Assembly (NCBI GenBank): GCA_963969395.1 | Contig: OZ017796.1 | Location: 30,122,243-30,186,242, forward strand | Length of the DNA stretch: 64,000 nt | Direction: 5' to 3' | Source: Pseudoscleropodium purum | Lineage: Eukaryota; Streptophyta; Bryopsida; Hypnales; Brachytheciaceae | Part shown: one piece after another, positions 22,897-34,526 of the stretch | Numbering within the stretch: position 1 is the stretch's first letter | Layout of the letters: each line of letters starts with the position of its first letter | Made by a program: the position numbers and the translations under genes | Notes under the pieces: model-generated | The model's database searches: none | The model's input: only the letters and a program-made list of their open reading frames with translations | Told to the model about the DNA's origin: nothing

Positions 22897-25800
22897 GGCG
22901 AAATCATGTATTGTAGCTGCTAATTTTATATCAAAGATGATCACTTCTAGAGTTGCAGCCAAAAGAGACAAAGTAGGAAGTCCTTCACAAATTTTTGGTG
23001 CATCATCAATGTCATCAAAAGAATTAATTGCAAAGGGGTGACCAAAAGCATTATTTCAACATCAACATTGTTGAATTCCAGGGAAGACGCTCGTTGTCTG
23101 CTAGGCAAAATCTACGTGGTAGGAAGAGTAATATCAACCTCATATTGTAAAGAATGAACTCTCCCCTCAAACAAGAATTTGGTCATCATGGATCGATAGA
23201 GAGCCATGAGATAATCCACATTGACTGTAGGAGAAAGAAAAAAACTAGAACAAACAAGATATAGTGACATGTCAAAATTGAATGCAAACATGTAAGAAAA
23301 TGGAAACATGCACAAAATCACTCATTTGTGTCATAGTGCCTCCAAGCTTCCGAATTTATGCATAGGCCGCTAGTGATGGCAAGGCAACTTGCAAGAATCA
23401 AACAACAAAAAGCAACACATTGCTAAATTGTAAACCATTCATATTTGAACACCAAAAAAAAGGAACAAACAAAATCCGAACAAAGCAAAAGGAGGGGAAT
23501 ACTTGGAAACATAGGCTCAACTGTGGACGTGAATGTATAAGCAGATTCATCTCTTCAAGGAAGCCATAGAACCTACCTTAAATAGAAAGTTCCACATAGA
23601 ATGCAATGAAGCCTAAACCCTAAACTTAAAAATTCCAACCCAAAATCCAAATATGACCAACAAATTGACCAAGAATGTATACTTCATGTCCAATGAGGCC
23701 AATGCAGAATGCAAAAATCCTAGGGCCATTATTACTCACCACTGCAATTTAGAAAAAACCTTGCAAAACATTTGGGTAGCGACTAGCTATGGTAGGGGCC
23801 TCAAAAAATTAGCAAATCATCATGCTTGGATGATGTGTACAAAATTGAAGGACTCTAGCAATTGAGGAAATTACAACAACCCTTGGCAAAAACCATAACG
23901 AAGGCAATGTGCAAATGATGATGGAGGTAGTGGGCCTAGATAGAAATACGGCAATGGGATTGTGGTTGGGGCGGTTGATGAGGCACCTTCAGTTACCTCA
24001 GATTGACACTTTAGGCATTTTTTTTAAACCAAATGTTTTTTTCACCATTCCATATGCAAAGGTTAGTCTTAGTTCCTTGTTGCCAAAATAACTTGCTTTT
24101 TGAAGTTCAATAATTCATCAAGTTGATTTGGATTTTTCACTTTTGGCACTATGCTTTTTTTAATTTTTCAAAACTCCTTATTTTAGATTGATTTTTTCTA
24201 TTTAGATGTAAAATTTTTCTTTTTTCTAAAAAAATTCAAGAATAATGTTTGGATATTCAGAATTAGCAACGATTAAATTTTTGGATTTTCAAAAATAGTT
24301 TTACGATTTTTACAATTTTAGACATGATCCAAAAGTTTTCTAATTATTTCCCAAACTAACCTACATGTACAATATACAATTCACCAAACCCTTTTCTAGG
24401 GTAGTTTATGGCAATAATTTGCTACAATTAATTTCATTGTTTGTGAGTAATTTTTCTTCAAGGATAAATAGAAGTCACATTTGGTTTGTAGAATTCGTTA
24501 TAAATTTTGAAGTTGAAATCAAATAATGCTCTAATGTTTTTCCACGCAAGCATGTCTACTATTGGTACATTGAAGATTACAATATATTCTTTTGTTTTAC
24601 AAAACACATTTAGAGCCTAATATATATTTGAACCTCTTCCCTTGTATCTAAATTGAATTGAGCGACTACTGCTAAAAAACTTATTAGAGTAATCCTATAA
24701 TTATTGCATGAGTAGGGATCCCCTATACCATGGGTATAAATTGTAAAAATTTGCAATTCAATAATTTTGTATTTCTTGATGTCTACTCACTAATTCAAGG
24801 GCTTTGATTCCAAATATGAATTCCAAATGTCCAAATTTTATCATCTATATTAAACAATAAGTTTTTACATTTATTCTAAAATTTAAAATTTGCAACAAGT
24901 GAAATCTCTCTATTTAGATGAATACTACAGTGCAATACTCCGTACTATAGAATTTATAACTAGTATGGTAATTGATGGAGTATTGTGATAACTACACATG
25001 GACCTCTTATTATAAGGTGATTTCACCTCCTTTATTATCACTCTTTTAATTCATCAACCCCGGATGTTTTTCAATACAAATTTCACATTTAAACATTAGG
25101 TTGTTACAACAAAGTTTTGCTTAATCCCTATTCAAATGCTTTGACATCCACATTTTGGATGATAAACAAATGATTTCAAACCAACTAGTATTTCATTCAA
25201 ATACCTCCACATTTATCTATAATAAAAAATGAGTCTTCATAAGCTAACTTTTTTTTAAGACCAATTTCATAAAATTGAGGTAAATGATAAAATTGTACAA
25301 ACGAGCAAGCAAAAATCTACAAAAATCCCCCAAAGGATTGAGGCCATAATTAAAGGATAAATTTTAGATTTCTAAGATTTTATCATGAGCTTCTTGCAAT
25401 AAATTACAAAGAAATAACAACCCCAAACTTTTTATCAACTTTTTAGCAATTTTTTTTGGATTTTCAATATTGAATCTAAAATAACCAAATATATCAATAA
25501 TATTGTATATGGAAATAAAAAAACACAAGAATATCAGATGTAGATTGAAAGAGTATAATGTTTGATTGGTTAGATGAGGTTAGGAATTTCATAACTCACA
25601 ATTTGAAATCTTTCAAGCCTCTATTAGATTTCAAATCCAAAATTATAGTCATGTAAAAAATGAAGCTAAAAGAAATTATATACATGACTGTAAATAATTT
25701 ATCCTATTTCAAAATTTATTCTAATTTTTTTATAAATAGATTTGCAATATGATTTTAAAACTCATTTAGATGAATTTTTCAGGGAAAAAAAATTCTGTAA

Positions 25801-25900
25801 TCAGACCCCTCCTTTCTCAAAAGTTTGATTCAAAAAATAATTTTTTTTAAATTCAATTTTGGGGGGTTAAATTTGATTTATCTTCAATTTTTTTTGTCCA
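22897..25900. other. AT-rich DNA upstream of the hAT pseudogene, no gene seen
   Basis: The first part probably contains the 5' end of the hAT element, but no CAGGG-like terminal repeat could be assigned. From about 24100 onward the sequence is very AT-rich, with closed frames and no recognisable repeat or RNA gene. Confidence 0.5.
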
Positions 25901-27604
25901 CACCCAAATGAGATGCTCTGGGCTGTTGGAGAGCGAACTCGTGCAGATTTGGTCTTTGAAACTCTCACCTCGAAGAGTAATTATAATCCCTCTTCTGCAC
26001 TTACACGGTGACATTAAAGAGGTGTGCATGGGATAAGTCCAGGTAAAACCAATCCTCTATATTGATATCGATATTCAATCAATGTCGACTACCGCACGCC
26101 ACTCAAGAAAACAAAAAGCAAAAGTTAAAGTCACCCTCCCAACTAGGGCACCATATGTGTCTTCCACCATCTCCAACTCAGAAACTTCCCGGCCCCAGCC
26201 AATCCACACCCGCCACGTCCATGAAACTCCTCTAGGGGGAACACAAAGAGAACTTTCCACGAACTCAAAGGGAACGCGGGGCGGCTACCACCGGCTACAC
26301 CCGGTCACTCGATCGTCCTCTTCCTCTGGGAACGAAGTCTTTAGGGTTTCGAATTTGACTTCGGGAAAGAAAGAGGGTAGAGCCCAAGCAAACTTTCATT
26401 CAAGCGCTCAGCTGACGGGCGATGGGTGCGCGGTGCCGATTGCGACTTCATCCGACTCCATGAACTTTAGACCAGGTGGAGATTTGATCTCCCCGTCAGT
26501 TTCATGTCTTTTTACGGGATTTGCTTTCCATGCTTGCCGGCAATTTGGGATTTCTTGTGGAGGTTTGGATTTGTGGTGGACGGGTTTTCCTTGGAGCGTT
26601 TGTGTTGAATTGTGCTCACCTCATTCGCGTGGAAAATTTGGAGGTGACGAGATTCGGTGTTGGTATTTGCCTGAATTTGCCTGTGGTCTTTAGGATTGGC
26701 ATTTGCGGAGGGGAATTGGGGTTTCTTGGGGATTGGCATATTTGCGGGCGGTGGAATTGGGTTTATTGGTGCCCGTTTGCGGAGGGAGAATTTCGTGTCG
26801 GAGTGAGGCTTTGTGTTTGATCGAGTGGGAGGACTGTTTCTATGTCCGTGGAGCTTTGGCGGTGGACACGACGAGTCGTCGTTTGGGAAAATTTGATTTG
26901 GGGGGATGGAGCTTTGGGATTGACCTAGATTTCGTTTTTCACCTTAATTTAGAATCTAGAAATCTGGCCGCGGCGAATTGCGAGCGTCTGTGCTAAATTT
27001 TAAACAAATTGTTCTGTCAGTCGTTGCGTTGCGTTGCATCTTTCAGGAGTAATTATGACCCGGTCTTATTCTGCAGGGGGGTTGTGACAGCTCCTTGGGA
27101 AGCGATTGCTAGGTTTTATGAGATTTCTTTTTCTTTTCTACATCTATTGCTAATAAGAGAATAATGTGGCATTTGCAGATGGCTGCAGGTTTTTGCCGGG
27201 ATTGTCACTGGTGATTGATTCTTGCAGAAGGGCGAGGAAGTAGGGCGATGATGTCAGAGGATGATAACTCAGAAAGAGCATGCTTATTTCAAAGATTGGC
27301 TTCTTTGTCAACTGGGGTGCTGGAATTGGAAGCGGAAGCAGGGTTTGGGGCTGAATTATAGTGCACGAAACCAAGACAGAAGTAGCACAAGTTCGACTGC
27401 TGTGGATATCAGAATGCAGATGTTGTTTCAATAGTTTTTTGTGGTATATATGTCGGTAACATTTTGTATATAATAGGTTTAGTTGGCGCATGTGATCACT
27501 GTCGGAAAAAGCAGCGTGATGCTCACGGTTGTGGAAATCTGGGCGAAAGGTCACAGAAATTTGGGCAGTAGTCAAGTGTTGGGGTTTGAAACGTTGTTGG
27601 AACT
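25901..27604 (+). promoter_or_regulatory. Promoter and GC-rich 5' leader of the LAZ1-like gene
   Basis: Composition changes sharply from AT-rich DNA to a GC-richer island from about 25900. This stretch leads into the LAZ1-like start codon at 27605. It includes open frames (for example 26082-26693) that lack any recognisable domain and are likely leader or promoter sequence. A short upstream ORF starts with ATGGCTGCAGG at 27180. Pyrimidine-rich AG sites near 27050, 27076 and 27178 could be acceptors of a leader intron. The transcription start is not determined. Confidence 0.5.
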
Positions 27605-30263
27605 ATGAATTTGTATGAGTTTGCGACAGCTTCTGTCGTCCTAGGTTCTGAGACGACTGTGCATACATGGGCTGTGGTCGTGGCTGGAGTCTTCCTGCTC
27701 CTTTCCCTCTCGCTATCAACGTTTCTTCTCTTTGATCATCTCTCGACTTACAATGATCCTGAGGTTTGAATCTGTTCTCATTCACTCTGTTTCGACATTC
27801 TCCACTGTTTTTCTAGGGTTTGCCTTACTGTTTTAACGTATTGGAAGCCTCAGCACTTCAAAGCATTTCCTAGTGCTTAAAATTCTTCAGGTCTTTGACG
27901 TGCAAGTTCTGGTGAAAAACTTATCGTTTATATCGATGTCTTGAAATTGCTGGGGTTCTGAACATGTGATCGACATCGGTGTCACAGGAGCAGAAATGGA
28001 TCATTGGCATCATCTTCATGGTCCCAGTCTATGGAGTGACTTCAGTAAGTGCCTTATGCCTTTTTGTGACGAGTTAAGACGTTTCCTTAAATGATTCCTT
28101 GCATTTTGGAGATCGTGATCCTTTTGAAGTTTTGTGCAGAGAGTTGTTGGCTGTCGATTGAAACTAATTGGCATGTGCTCTCTGAATCACAGTTTATTGC
28201 ATTATGGAAGCCGAGTCTTTCGCTGAAGTGCACTATACTGGGCAATTGCTATGAGGCCTATGCACTTTACTCATTCGGATGCTATTTGATAGCATGCTTA
28301 GGTACTTGCGTTTCCATTTCGAACGTTATGCGCTGTTCTCTTTGCTAACTAAGTCAATTTTCATTTTGTCATTGGTGGGAGAAAGGTGTATCACGATCTT
28401 GTTAACAGTTTTCCCTAAATAAAGCATACCTGGAATCTAGAAGCCAGATGTCGCCATGACGATTATTTGTGTTTATTGTTGTTTCAGGTGGGGAAGACAC
28501 AGTGATACAGAAGTTAGACAGGCAAGGGTTGATGAGTCCACTCACACCTTTGTTGGAACACAGTGCCGGGATCAGGGCGCTGGTGCATCACCCCGCACCC
28601 TTGAAGTGGTTCATGGCCCCCTGGGAATTGGGGCGCCCTTTTTATAATGCTGTGAAGTTTGGCATCGTACAGTATGTGAGTCACCCATTTTGATTCTCTA
28701 TTTTCAGCAATTTCGATCTCATGCTAGTGCTGCCACCTATTGTTGATTCTTCATTTGTGACACCACTTTTTTTCCTATGCGCTGACTCAAGCTGTTAACA
28801 AATTGTGCAGATGATATTGAAAACAGCTTGTGCTTTAGTTGCCCTTCTTTTGGAGCTCTTTAGCCTCTATGGGGATGGGAAGTTCACATGGTACAATGGG
28901 TGAGTTAGTATATTTTTTTCGTACATACATTTTTATCCCCGTCAGTGTTTCTGATCTACTTGCACATGATGTAGACTTCCAACCTATAGCAACGATGGGG
29001 AGATGTTTGATGGATCGTATGTATATTTTGACTTGGTAACTCTAATGGCCTTTCCGTGGTTCTGTTTGCAGATATCCTTACATAACGGTGGTTCTTAATT
29101 TCAGCCAAACATGGGCTCTGTATTGCTTGATACAATTCTACTACATTACCCACGAAGATCTGCGGGATATCAAGCCACTGTCGAAATTTGTGTGTTTCAA
29201 ATCCATTGTTTTTGCCACCTGGTGGCAAGGGGTTTTCTTAGCCTGCTTCTTCTCATTACCTTTGGCAAAATCGTGGATTTCTCCTGATGCTATTGACGGG
29301 GGAAATCTCCAGACCAGCCTCCAGGATTTTTTGATTTGCATTGAGGTATTTCTTTCTGGGCCTTCAATTTTTATGTGAATTTTTGTACTGGGATTGGATT
29401 ATGTTTATTAGTGGAATTTTGGATGAGGTGCATTTGGAATATCCTGTGCAATGCTGCATGTGCTGGAAACTACTGTAGATTCTGAATCTGGCCTTTGATC
29501 TGGTTGTCTTACCAATTGATTGTGGTTCTTTGCACAGATGGCAGTTGCATCAGTTGCTCATTTATACATATTTCCTGCTACACCCTATAACGATTTAGAA
29601 GGTGGGAAAGATCGCAGCGTGAAAGTACTTGCTGACTACGCAGCATTTGACTCGCCTCTTGATCCAGAGGAGATTAGGGAGAGCGAGCGACCGTCTATGG
29701 TGAAGTTCTTTGGTGTAGATGTAGAGAAGGGAGCCACCAGCGTCAAAGAGAGTGTCCATGATGTGCTTGTAGTAGGTGGAAACCATGTAAGTATATTCCT
29801 TCCCACACCTGAGTCACTCATCTAGCTTCTTTCATGTCCTTGTTATTGTTCATTTTTGGCTGCAGACGCTTTCGTTCAGTGTTTCTGATGAGTTTTCTGT
29901 CTGTTATTCTCTTAGGTGGTGCATGATATGAAGTTGACCATGTCTCAAGCAGTGGAGCCCGTAGAGAAAGGCTTTACGAGGATAAATGAGAGGATACTAT
30001 TTTGGGGAGGGAAGCCAAAGGATAAAAAGAAGCAGGTGACCAAGGACGACTCCTGGGTGGGTTCGCAACCGGTCTCTCGTTCCGAAGATGTGAGGGGTTA
30101 TGATGACCCCCTGTTAACGGGAAGTGTTAGTGACAGTGGGTTTTGGCGAGCCAAGAGGTCGACCCTTTCGTATGGTAGTGGAGAGAGTAGTGGTGGAGAA
30201 AACAGTGACTCTGGATTTAATGGTTTCAAAACCTCCGGAAAACGCTGGACTATAAAGAGGTGA
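27605..30263 (+). CDS. LAZ1-like DUF300 / organic solute transporter Ost-alpha family membrane protein
   Basis: Eight exons join in frame to 490 residues: 27605-27763, 27988-28044, 28193-28301, 28488-28675, 28811-28899, 29072-29345, 29538-29786 and 29916-30263. All introns are GT-AG and short. The protein begins with a hydrophobic helix, then DPEEQKWIIGIIFMVPVYGV, NCYEAYALYSFGCYLIACLG and GGEDTVI. Next come APWELGRPFYNAVKFGIVQY, YGDGKFTWYNGYPYI and VASVAHLYIFPATPY, the order of conserved blocks in the DUF300/TMEM184 family, with about seven membrane spans. The tail (residues ~330-490) is hydrophilic, with VEPVEKGFTRIN and Ser/Gly/Lys-rich sequence. Arabidopsis LAZ1 acts at the tonoplast and affects cell death and brassinosteroid signalling; that role here is inferred. 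Length matches plant homologues. Confidence 0.93.
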
Positions 30264-30500
30264 CACTCTCGGATTGTAATTAGGTAAACCTCGAACAAAC
30301 TTGCTGCTGCGTTTTCTGGTTAGGGTATGTAGTAGAGCTCAAATTCGAGCAGAGATTGACCTCAGCGATTATCCTGTGAGTAAAATTGAGGCTGAGGGCT
30401 GTAACCCGCCCCCTCACTCGTGTACACTATCAATAACGTCTGGCGTGGCATTCAACTTGCCATTCAGAACGGTCCTTGGTATTTGAATTCGGCAGCCTTT
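30264..30500 (+). other. Probable 3' UTR of the LAZ1-like gene
   Basis: GC-richer, non-coding sequence follows the TGA at 30261-30263. Composition drops back to AT-rich by about 30720. No polyadenylation signal could be assigned with confidence. Confidence 0.4.
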
Positions 30501-31684
30501 ACACTTTACTGCTGGCTTGTTAAATCTTGAGTTTCTTGTTTCTTACCTCCCGTTTTGTTTGTGGATACATTTTGCAATGACAAACTGTTGCAGTTTCCTG
30601 TTTTTCTACCGTATCAAGAAGGTAGATTACTCACGACGATGTTCACTAACTAAATGGTGCCAACGTTGTGGAGGCAGTGTGTAAAATTGGATCATTGGAG
30701 ACTGCGCATGTTCCGAATTGTGTGCCCTAATAAATTTAGGGAATAAATAGGTGCCATTTGCATTACATTTACAAGGACTTTATAATTAGGACATGGATTT
30801 AGAAAACCTACTGATTCAACTTTGACCTCTTATATTTTGTGCATAGAATATTTAAATTCCATTTTTGATTATCACTTAGTTTGAATAGTAATTGCAAGAC
30901 CCCTCAAAAGAAATAGATTAATTTTTGATGAATATGAACTAATTGGTATGAACAATTTGGATGGAAGTTGGATGATGGTAGATGAAATTGGATGAATATT
31001 GGATGATTACATTTTCATCTAATATAATGTGAATTTTCATGTAAATATGCTTTGCAAATTTGCATAATTCTAAAATTAGTGTGGATTAGTGTTATTATTG
31101 TCACTTACATTTATTGCTTTTTTTACATTAACTTTTTTTGCAACAATAGGACCTAAACCTCAATTTAGGAAGAAAAAATTGATCCAATGTGATAAGACTA
31201 TGCAATTGCCTCTTTGTTGTCATCCCTTCAAATACAAGTTGAATAAAAATTCAAATGCAACTTAGAATTAGAAGTAGACCATTTAGAAAGGTGATTTTCA
31301 TGAGACTTTCATAATAATTCTAATATAAAAATATACTGAAGTTTGATAAAGTGAAACCTCTTCTAAGAGTGAGTAGTAAGGGAGTGTGCAAGTAGTGAGG
31401 GAATGTACCTTGGTTGTTAACCTATGTCCAATTCATGTCCTACCTACAATAATAGGTTTGAATAAAAAAATGTGGCACTACTTTGAATTTTAGTCATTTT
31501 TGGTATCATGAATGCATCATATTTTTTTTCTTCATTTTAGAAATTAATTTTATTTCACCATTATAGTCTCTTAGAGAAATTTTGGTTTTGATTCAAAGTA
31601 TATACAAAAATGGAATAAAAAACAAATTGAAATTCACTTCAATTTCTTTGATTTTGAAATTGTGCCATGCAAACAAATTAGATC
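30501..31684. other. Intergenic DNA, no gene seen
   Basis: Closed frames and AT-rich simple sequence fill this stretch; I see no feature that I can support. Confidence 0.5.
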
Positions 31685-31748
31685 ATGAAATTGCAAATCA
31701 TATCCATTTTCTATTTTTCTTTCTTTTGGATATGATTTGCAATTTCAT
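31685..31748. repeat. Perfect 22-bp inverted repeat with 20-nt loop
   Basis: Bases 31685-31706 (starting ATGAAATTGCAAATC) are exactly reverse-complementary to 31727-31748, with 20 bases between. The RNA of either strand would form a compact hairpin. Flanks allow slight further pairing. It could be a tiny palindromic element or a small-RNA-like hairpin; the sequence alone does not decide. Confidence 0.75.
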
Positions 31749-32584
31749 TAGATTTTTTTTTTAAGTAGAAAGTGTGGCTGGCTAGGTCTTCATTCATTCA
31801 TTCATTCAGGTGGAGAGTGGAAGAGTCCTGTGATCGACCCACAATGATCTCCGGCATGCGTCTCTTCACTCCACGACCACGGCAGTGCAATTTCCTTCAC
31901 AAAACACAGCAACCTTCGCCAGATTTTTATAATTACGCAAACCAAGAGTTTTGTATGGATTTCGGATCGATCGAAGAGCAAGTCTCATTAGGAAAGAATT
32001 TCAGCCAAAGCGTGAAAGGGTGTGGGGACAGGATTGAAAGCTAACACAGACTCACCTGATCGAGCAAGTAAATAATCCGTGAAGAATCTGGCTTCAGCAT
32101 CCTAGAAGATGCACAACCACCACCATAGCTGCTGTCGATGTAGACGATGACCCGAAACTCGCTCAATCGGGAAGGTTTCAGATGGAAGGCTCACCGAAGT
32201 TATTACGACAGTCAAAGTGCTCAGAGCTCAAAAAACTGAGGTATAACTGAGCTGAAACCAGTATAGATCTGAGGTTCCAGACAAGCACCTGGAAAGTGCT
32301 CTTCTTTCCAAATTTTGCCAAAATTTTAGCGAATTTGACGTTCTAATGAGCTACAACCTGCAGTTGCTCCATACCAAAGCATTGCACTGGAGCTACAGCG
32401 TCACGTACTAGTCCCAGCTCTGCCCGGAATGTAAACTAGCCTGGCAATCCGTGAATGTGGCGAAATGATGTTCACGCGAAGAAAGCGACGACGAGTGAAG
32501 AAAGGAGGACAGGAGACTCACCGCCGTGGTGGTGGGATTCGTCATCGCAAGCCACGTCGAAAGCAAGACCGAAGTAGAGTTGCC
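31749..32584 (+). promoter_or_regulatory. Upstream region of the F-box gene
   Basis: Composition rises in GC toward the F-box gene. A short ATTC repeat sits near 31790-31808. An open frame from 31844 to 32044 (begins MISGMRLFTPRPRQC) has no recognisable domain and may be an upstream ORF or leader. A second in-frame ATG at 32465 would add about 40 basic residues to the F-box protein, but the ATG at 32585 has a better context (GCCATGG). Confidence 0.45.
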
Positions 32585-34526
32585 ATGGCGGAGCTGGGCT
32601 TGCCGAACGAAGTGATGGAGCTCATCTTCGATCGTCTTCCCACACTCAGCTTGCTCCGCTTCACCACCGTCTGCAAGCGATGGCGCGACTGTATCACTTA
32701 CCGCCTCACAACCCGCGCTCCCATCTCAGAAGACTGGTTGCTCATGGTCACCGATGGGTTGCACTTGGGAAAGCTTTCAGCGTACAATCTCGCACGGGAG
32801 CAATGGCATTCCATTGGCCTCCCAGTCGACAGCAATAACAGGTTTCCATTCGCAGTCGCGGCCGATGGGAACTTCGTGTGTATGAGTGATCGGTGTTACA
32901 GGAAATTCGGGACCTACGGAAGAGTGGCGGTGTGTGATCCCGTGTTGAAGCAGTGGCAGGAGCTCCCACCCTTGCGGAGCTGGGGAGTCATCCAGGCAAC
33001 CAATTTTTTTTGTTTTTATAATGCAGTATATATTTTTGAGAAGGATTTGGCGATTTCATCCATTTTTTCAAGCATCTATAGTATTACAAGAGCCAGTGCT
33101 AAATCAGGTAAGATTCTGTCGAAATTCGCCAAAATAATTTGGCTGGTGCATGCAGGGGATGGCTGTGGATCCTGTGACGCGCGCTGTGAAGATCTTGGCG
33201 ACGAACTTCTTGGATAGCGATGATGGGGCGTATAAGCTGACTTGTGCGGAGCTTTATGATACCACGCGGAATGGAGCGAGGTGGAAGATGGTGCTGCCAC
33301 CGACGGCACTGCTTGCGGCGGATTGCGGATCGGTGTTCTGTAGAGCGCGGTTTGTGTTTTTGGCACCGGATTATAGTTTGTTTGCGTTTGATGTGGGCAG
33401 TGAGAGCTGGGTAAGGGTGCCCACGGGACCGTTCCCGGCGCCGCGACGGACTCTGGTGCAGGTAAGGTTCTGTTCTCACATGGTTCAGCAATATCTGTCA
33501 CCAAAGAACGATTTCTGAAATATGCGCAGACTGATGGACAATGTTTCACCATGTCTTGAAATTGTAGCTCAATTTCTGAACGAACTGGTTGACATTTTCA
33601 ATCGAAACCATTGGGTTCACTTTCCACCTACATAACATTCTTGAACTTCAAGGCAAGGGACCCTTTGCTTTCCAAATAGCTCCTTTCCCTGCAGAGCTGG
33701 AACATGTATTGTGAGCTCCTGTAACAGGACTATACTTTTGTTCTCAGTGCTACTTTTGAAGAAAGGGACCCTGTTTCCCTTCAAGAATGTTATGTAATTT
33801 CACAATTTCTGTCCACCAAGAAAGGTTTTTAAACTGTACACCACATTGGATCACAACATTTCACCATATCTTGAAAATTTCTACACGAATTCGTTGCCAT
33901 TTTCAAAACTCTAAACCGTACATCACGAGACATTGGACGTGAAATAGTCTCTCATTCTGTAAGGTAAATGACAGAATATCACCCTCTGTATGTAATTGCA
34001 GGCGCACAAGAAGCTGTTGGCGTGCGACGACGCCATTTTCTTGTTCACCATCGAGGTGGGGAGCGACGACCCCAGCAGTCGCGACCTGGTAGTGTGGGGC
34101 CTGACTCCTGCGATGGTGTGGGCGGAGGTCGCGAAGGCACCTCCAGCGGTGAGTCGCCAGTTCTTCGATTTCGTCCACGGCGGCGTCGATGAATCTGGCC
34201 CCAATAATCACAACACTGCGAATACGACGACGACGGAGGCTTCGGAGTCGGTTTCAGGCGGGTACGGCGACGAGGATGCATACTCGCAGGATGCAAGTCA
34301 TGGATACTCGTCGTTACATCATTGGACGGCGTCGGGGGAGACGCACAACGCCGTGTTCAAGGTGTGGACAGTGACGGTGGGCAAGAAAGCCATCTTCCTG
34401 AAGCACACGCGCCTGCCGCAACTCCTTTTGGTGGATCTTGCGCGGGACGGTGACGCGCGGTGGCAGTGGGTGCGGTGCCCGCACCATGTGCCGCGCGCCG
34501 CCAGGCCCTTCCGCTTTGCCTTGTGA
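32585..34526 (+). CDS. F-box protein (kelch-like C-terminal repeats), SCF ubiquitin ligase substrate receptor
   Basis: Three exons join in frame to 413 residues: 32585-32995, 33156-33461 and 34002-34526. An F-box lies at residues 5-37 (LPNEVMELIFDRLPTLSLLR, then FTTVCKRWRDCI) and would bind Skp1/ASK in an SCF E3 ligase. The rest has kelch-like repeats, each with a D...W pattern: VAVCDPVLKQWQELPPL, AELYDTTRNGARWKMVLPP and LFAFDVGSESWVRVPTGPFP. A Ser/Thr/Asn-rich insertion and a Trp-containing C-terminus follow. Intron 2 is GT-AG. Intron 1 fits best as GC-AG (CAG|GCAACC ... TGCAG|GGG), since no usable GT lies at the boundary and the frame then continues GVIQ-GMAVDP. If intron 1 were retained, translation would end at 33217. 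The substrate is unknown. Confidence 0.85.
33626..33797. repeat. Inverted repeat inside F-box intron 2
   Basis: CTACATAACATTCTTGAA near 33629-33646 is complementary to TTCAAGAATGTTATGTAA near 33779-33797. Weaker pairing continues inward through AAGGGACCC-like blocks present in both arms. The intron RNA could fold into a hairpin of about 170 bases. A small-RNA role is speculative. Confidence 0.45.

Noticed and set aside
26082..26693. 203-codon plus-strand frame before the LAZ1-like gene
   Set aside because: No domain, low-complexity Ser/Thr/Arg-rich product, located in the GC-rich leader; kept as leader or promoter instead of a gene.
29636..29821. Minus-strand frames within LAZ1-like exon 7
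   Set aside because: Shadows of the plus-strand exon, whose frame and splice sites are consistent over the whole gene.
33076..33552. 158-codon minus-strand frame, and others opposite the F-box gene
   Set aside because: Antisense shadows of a GC-rich coding region.
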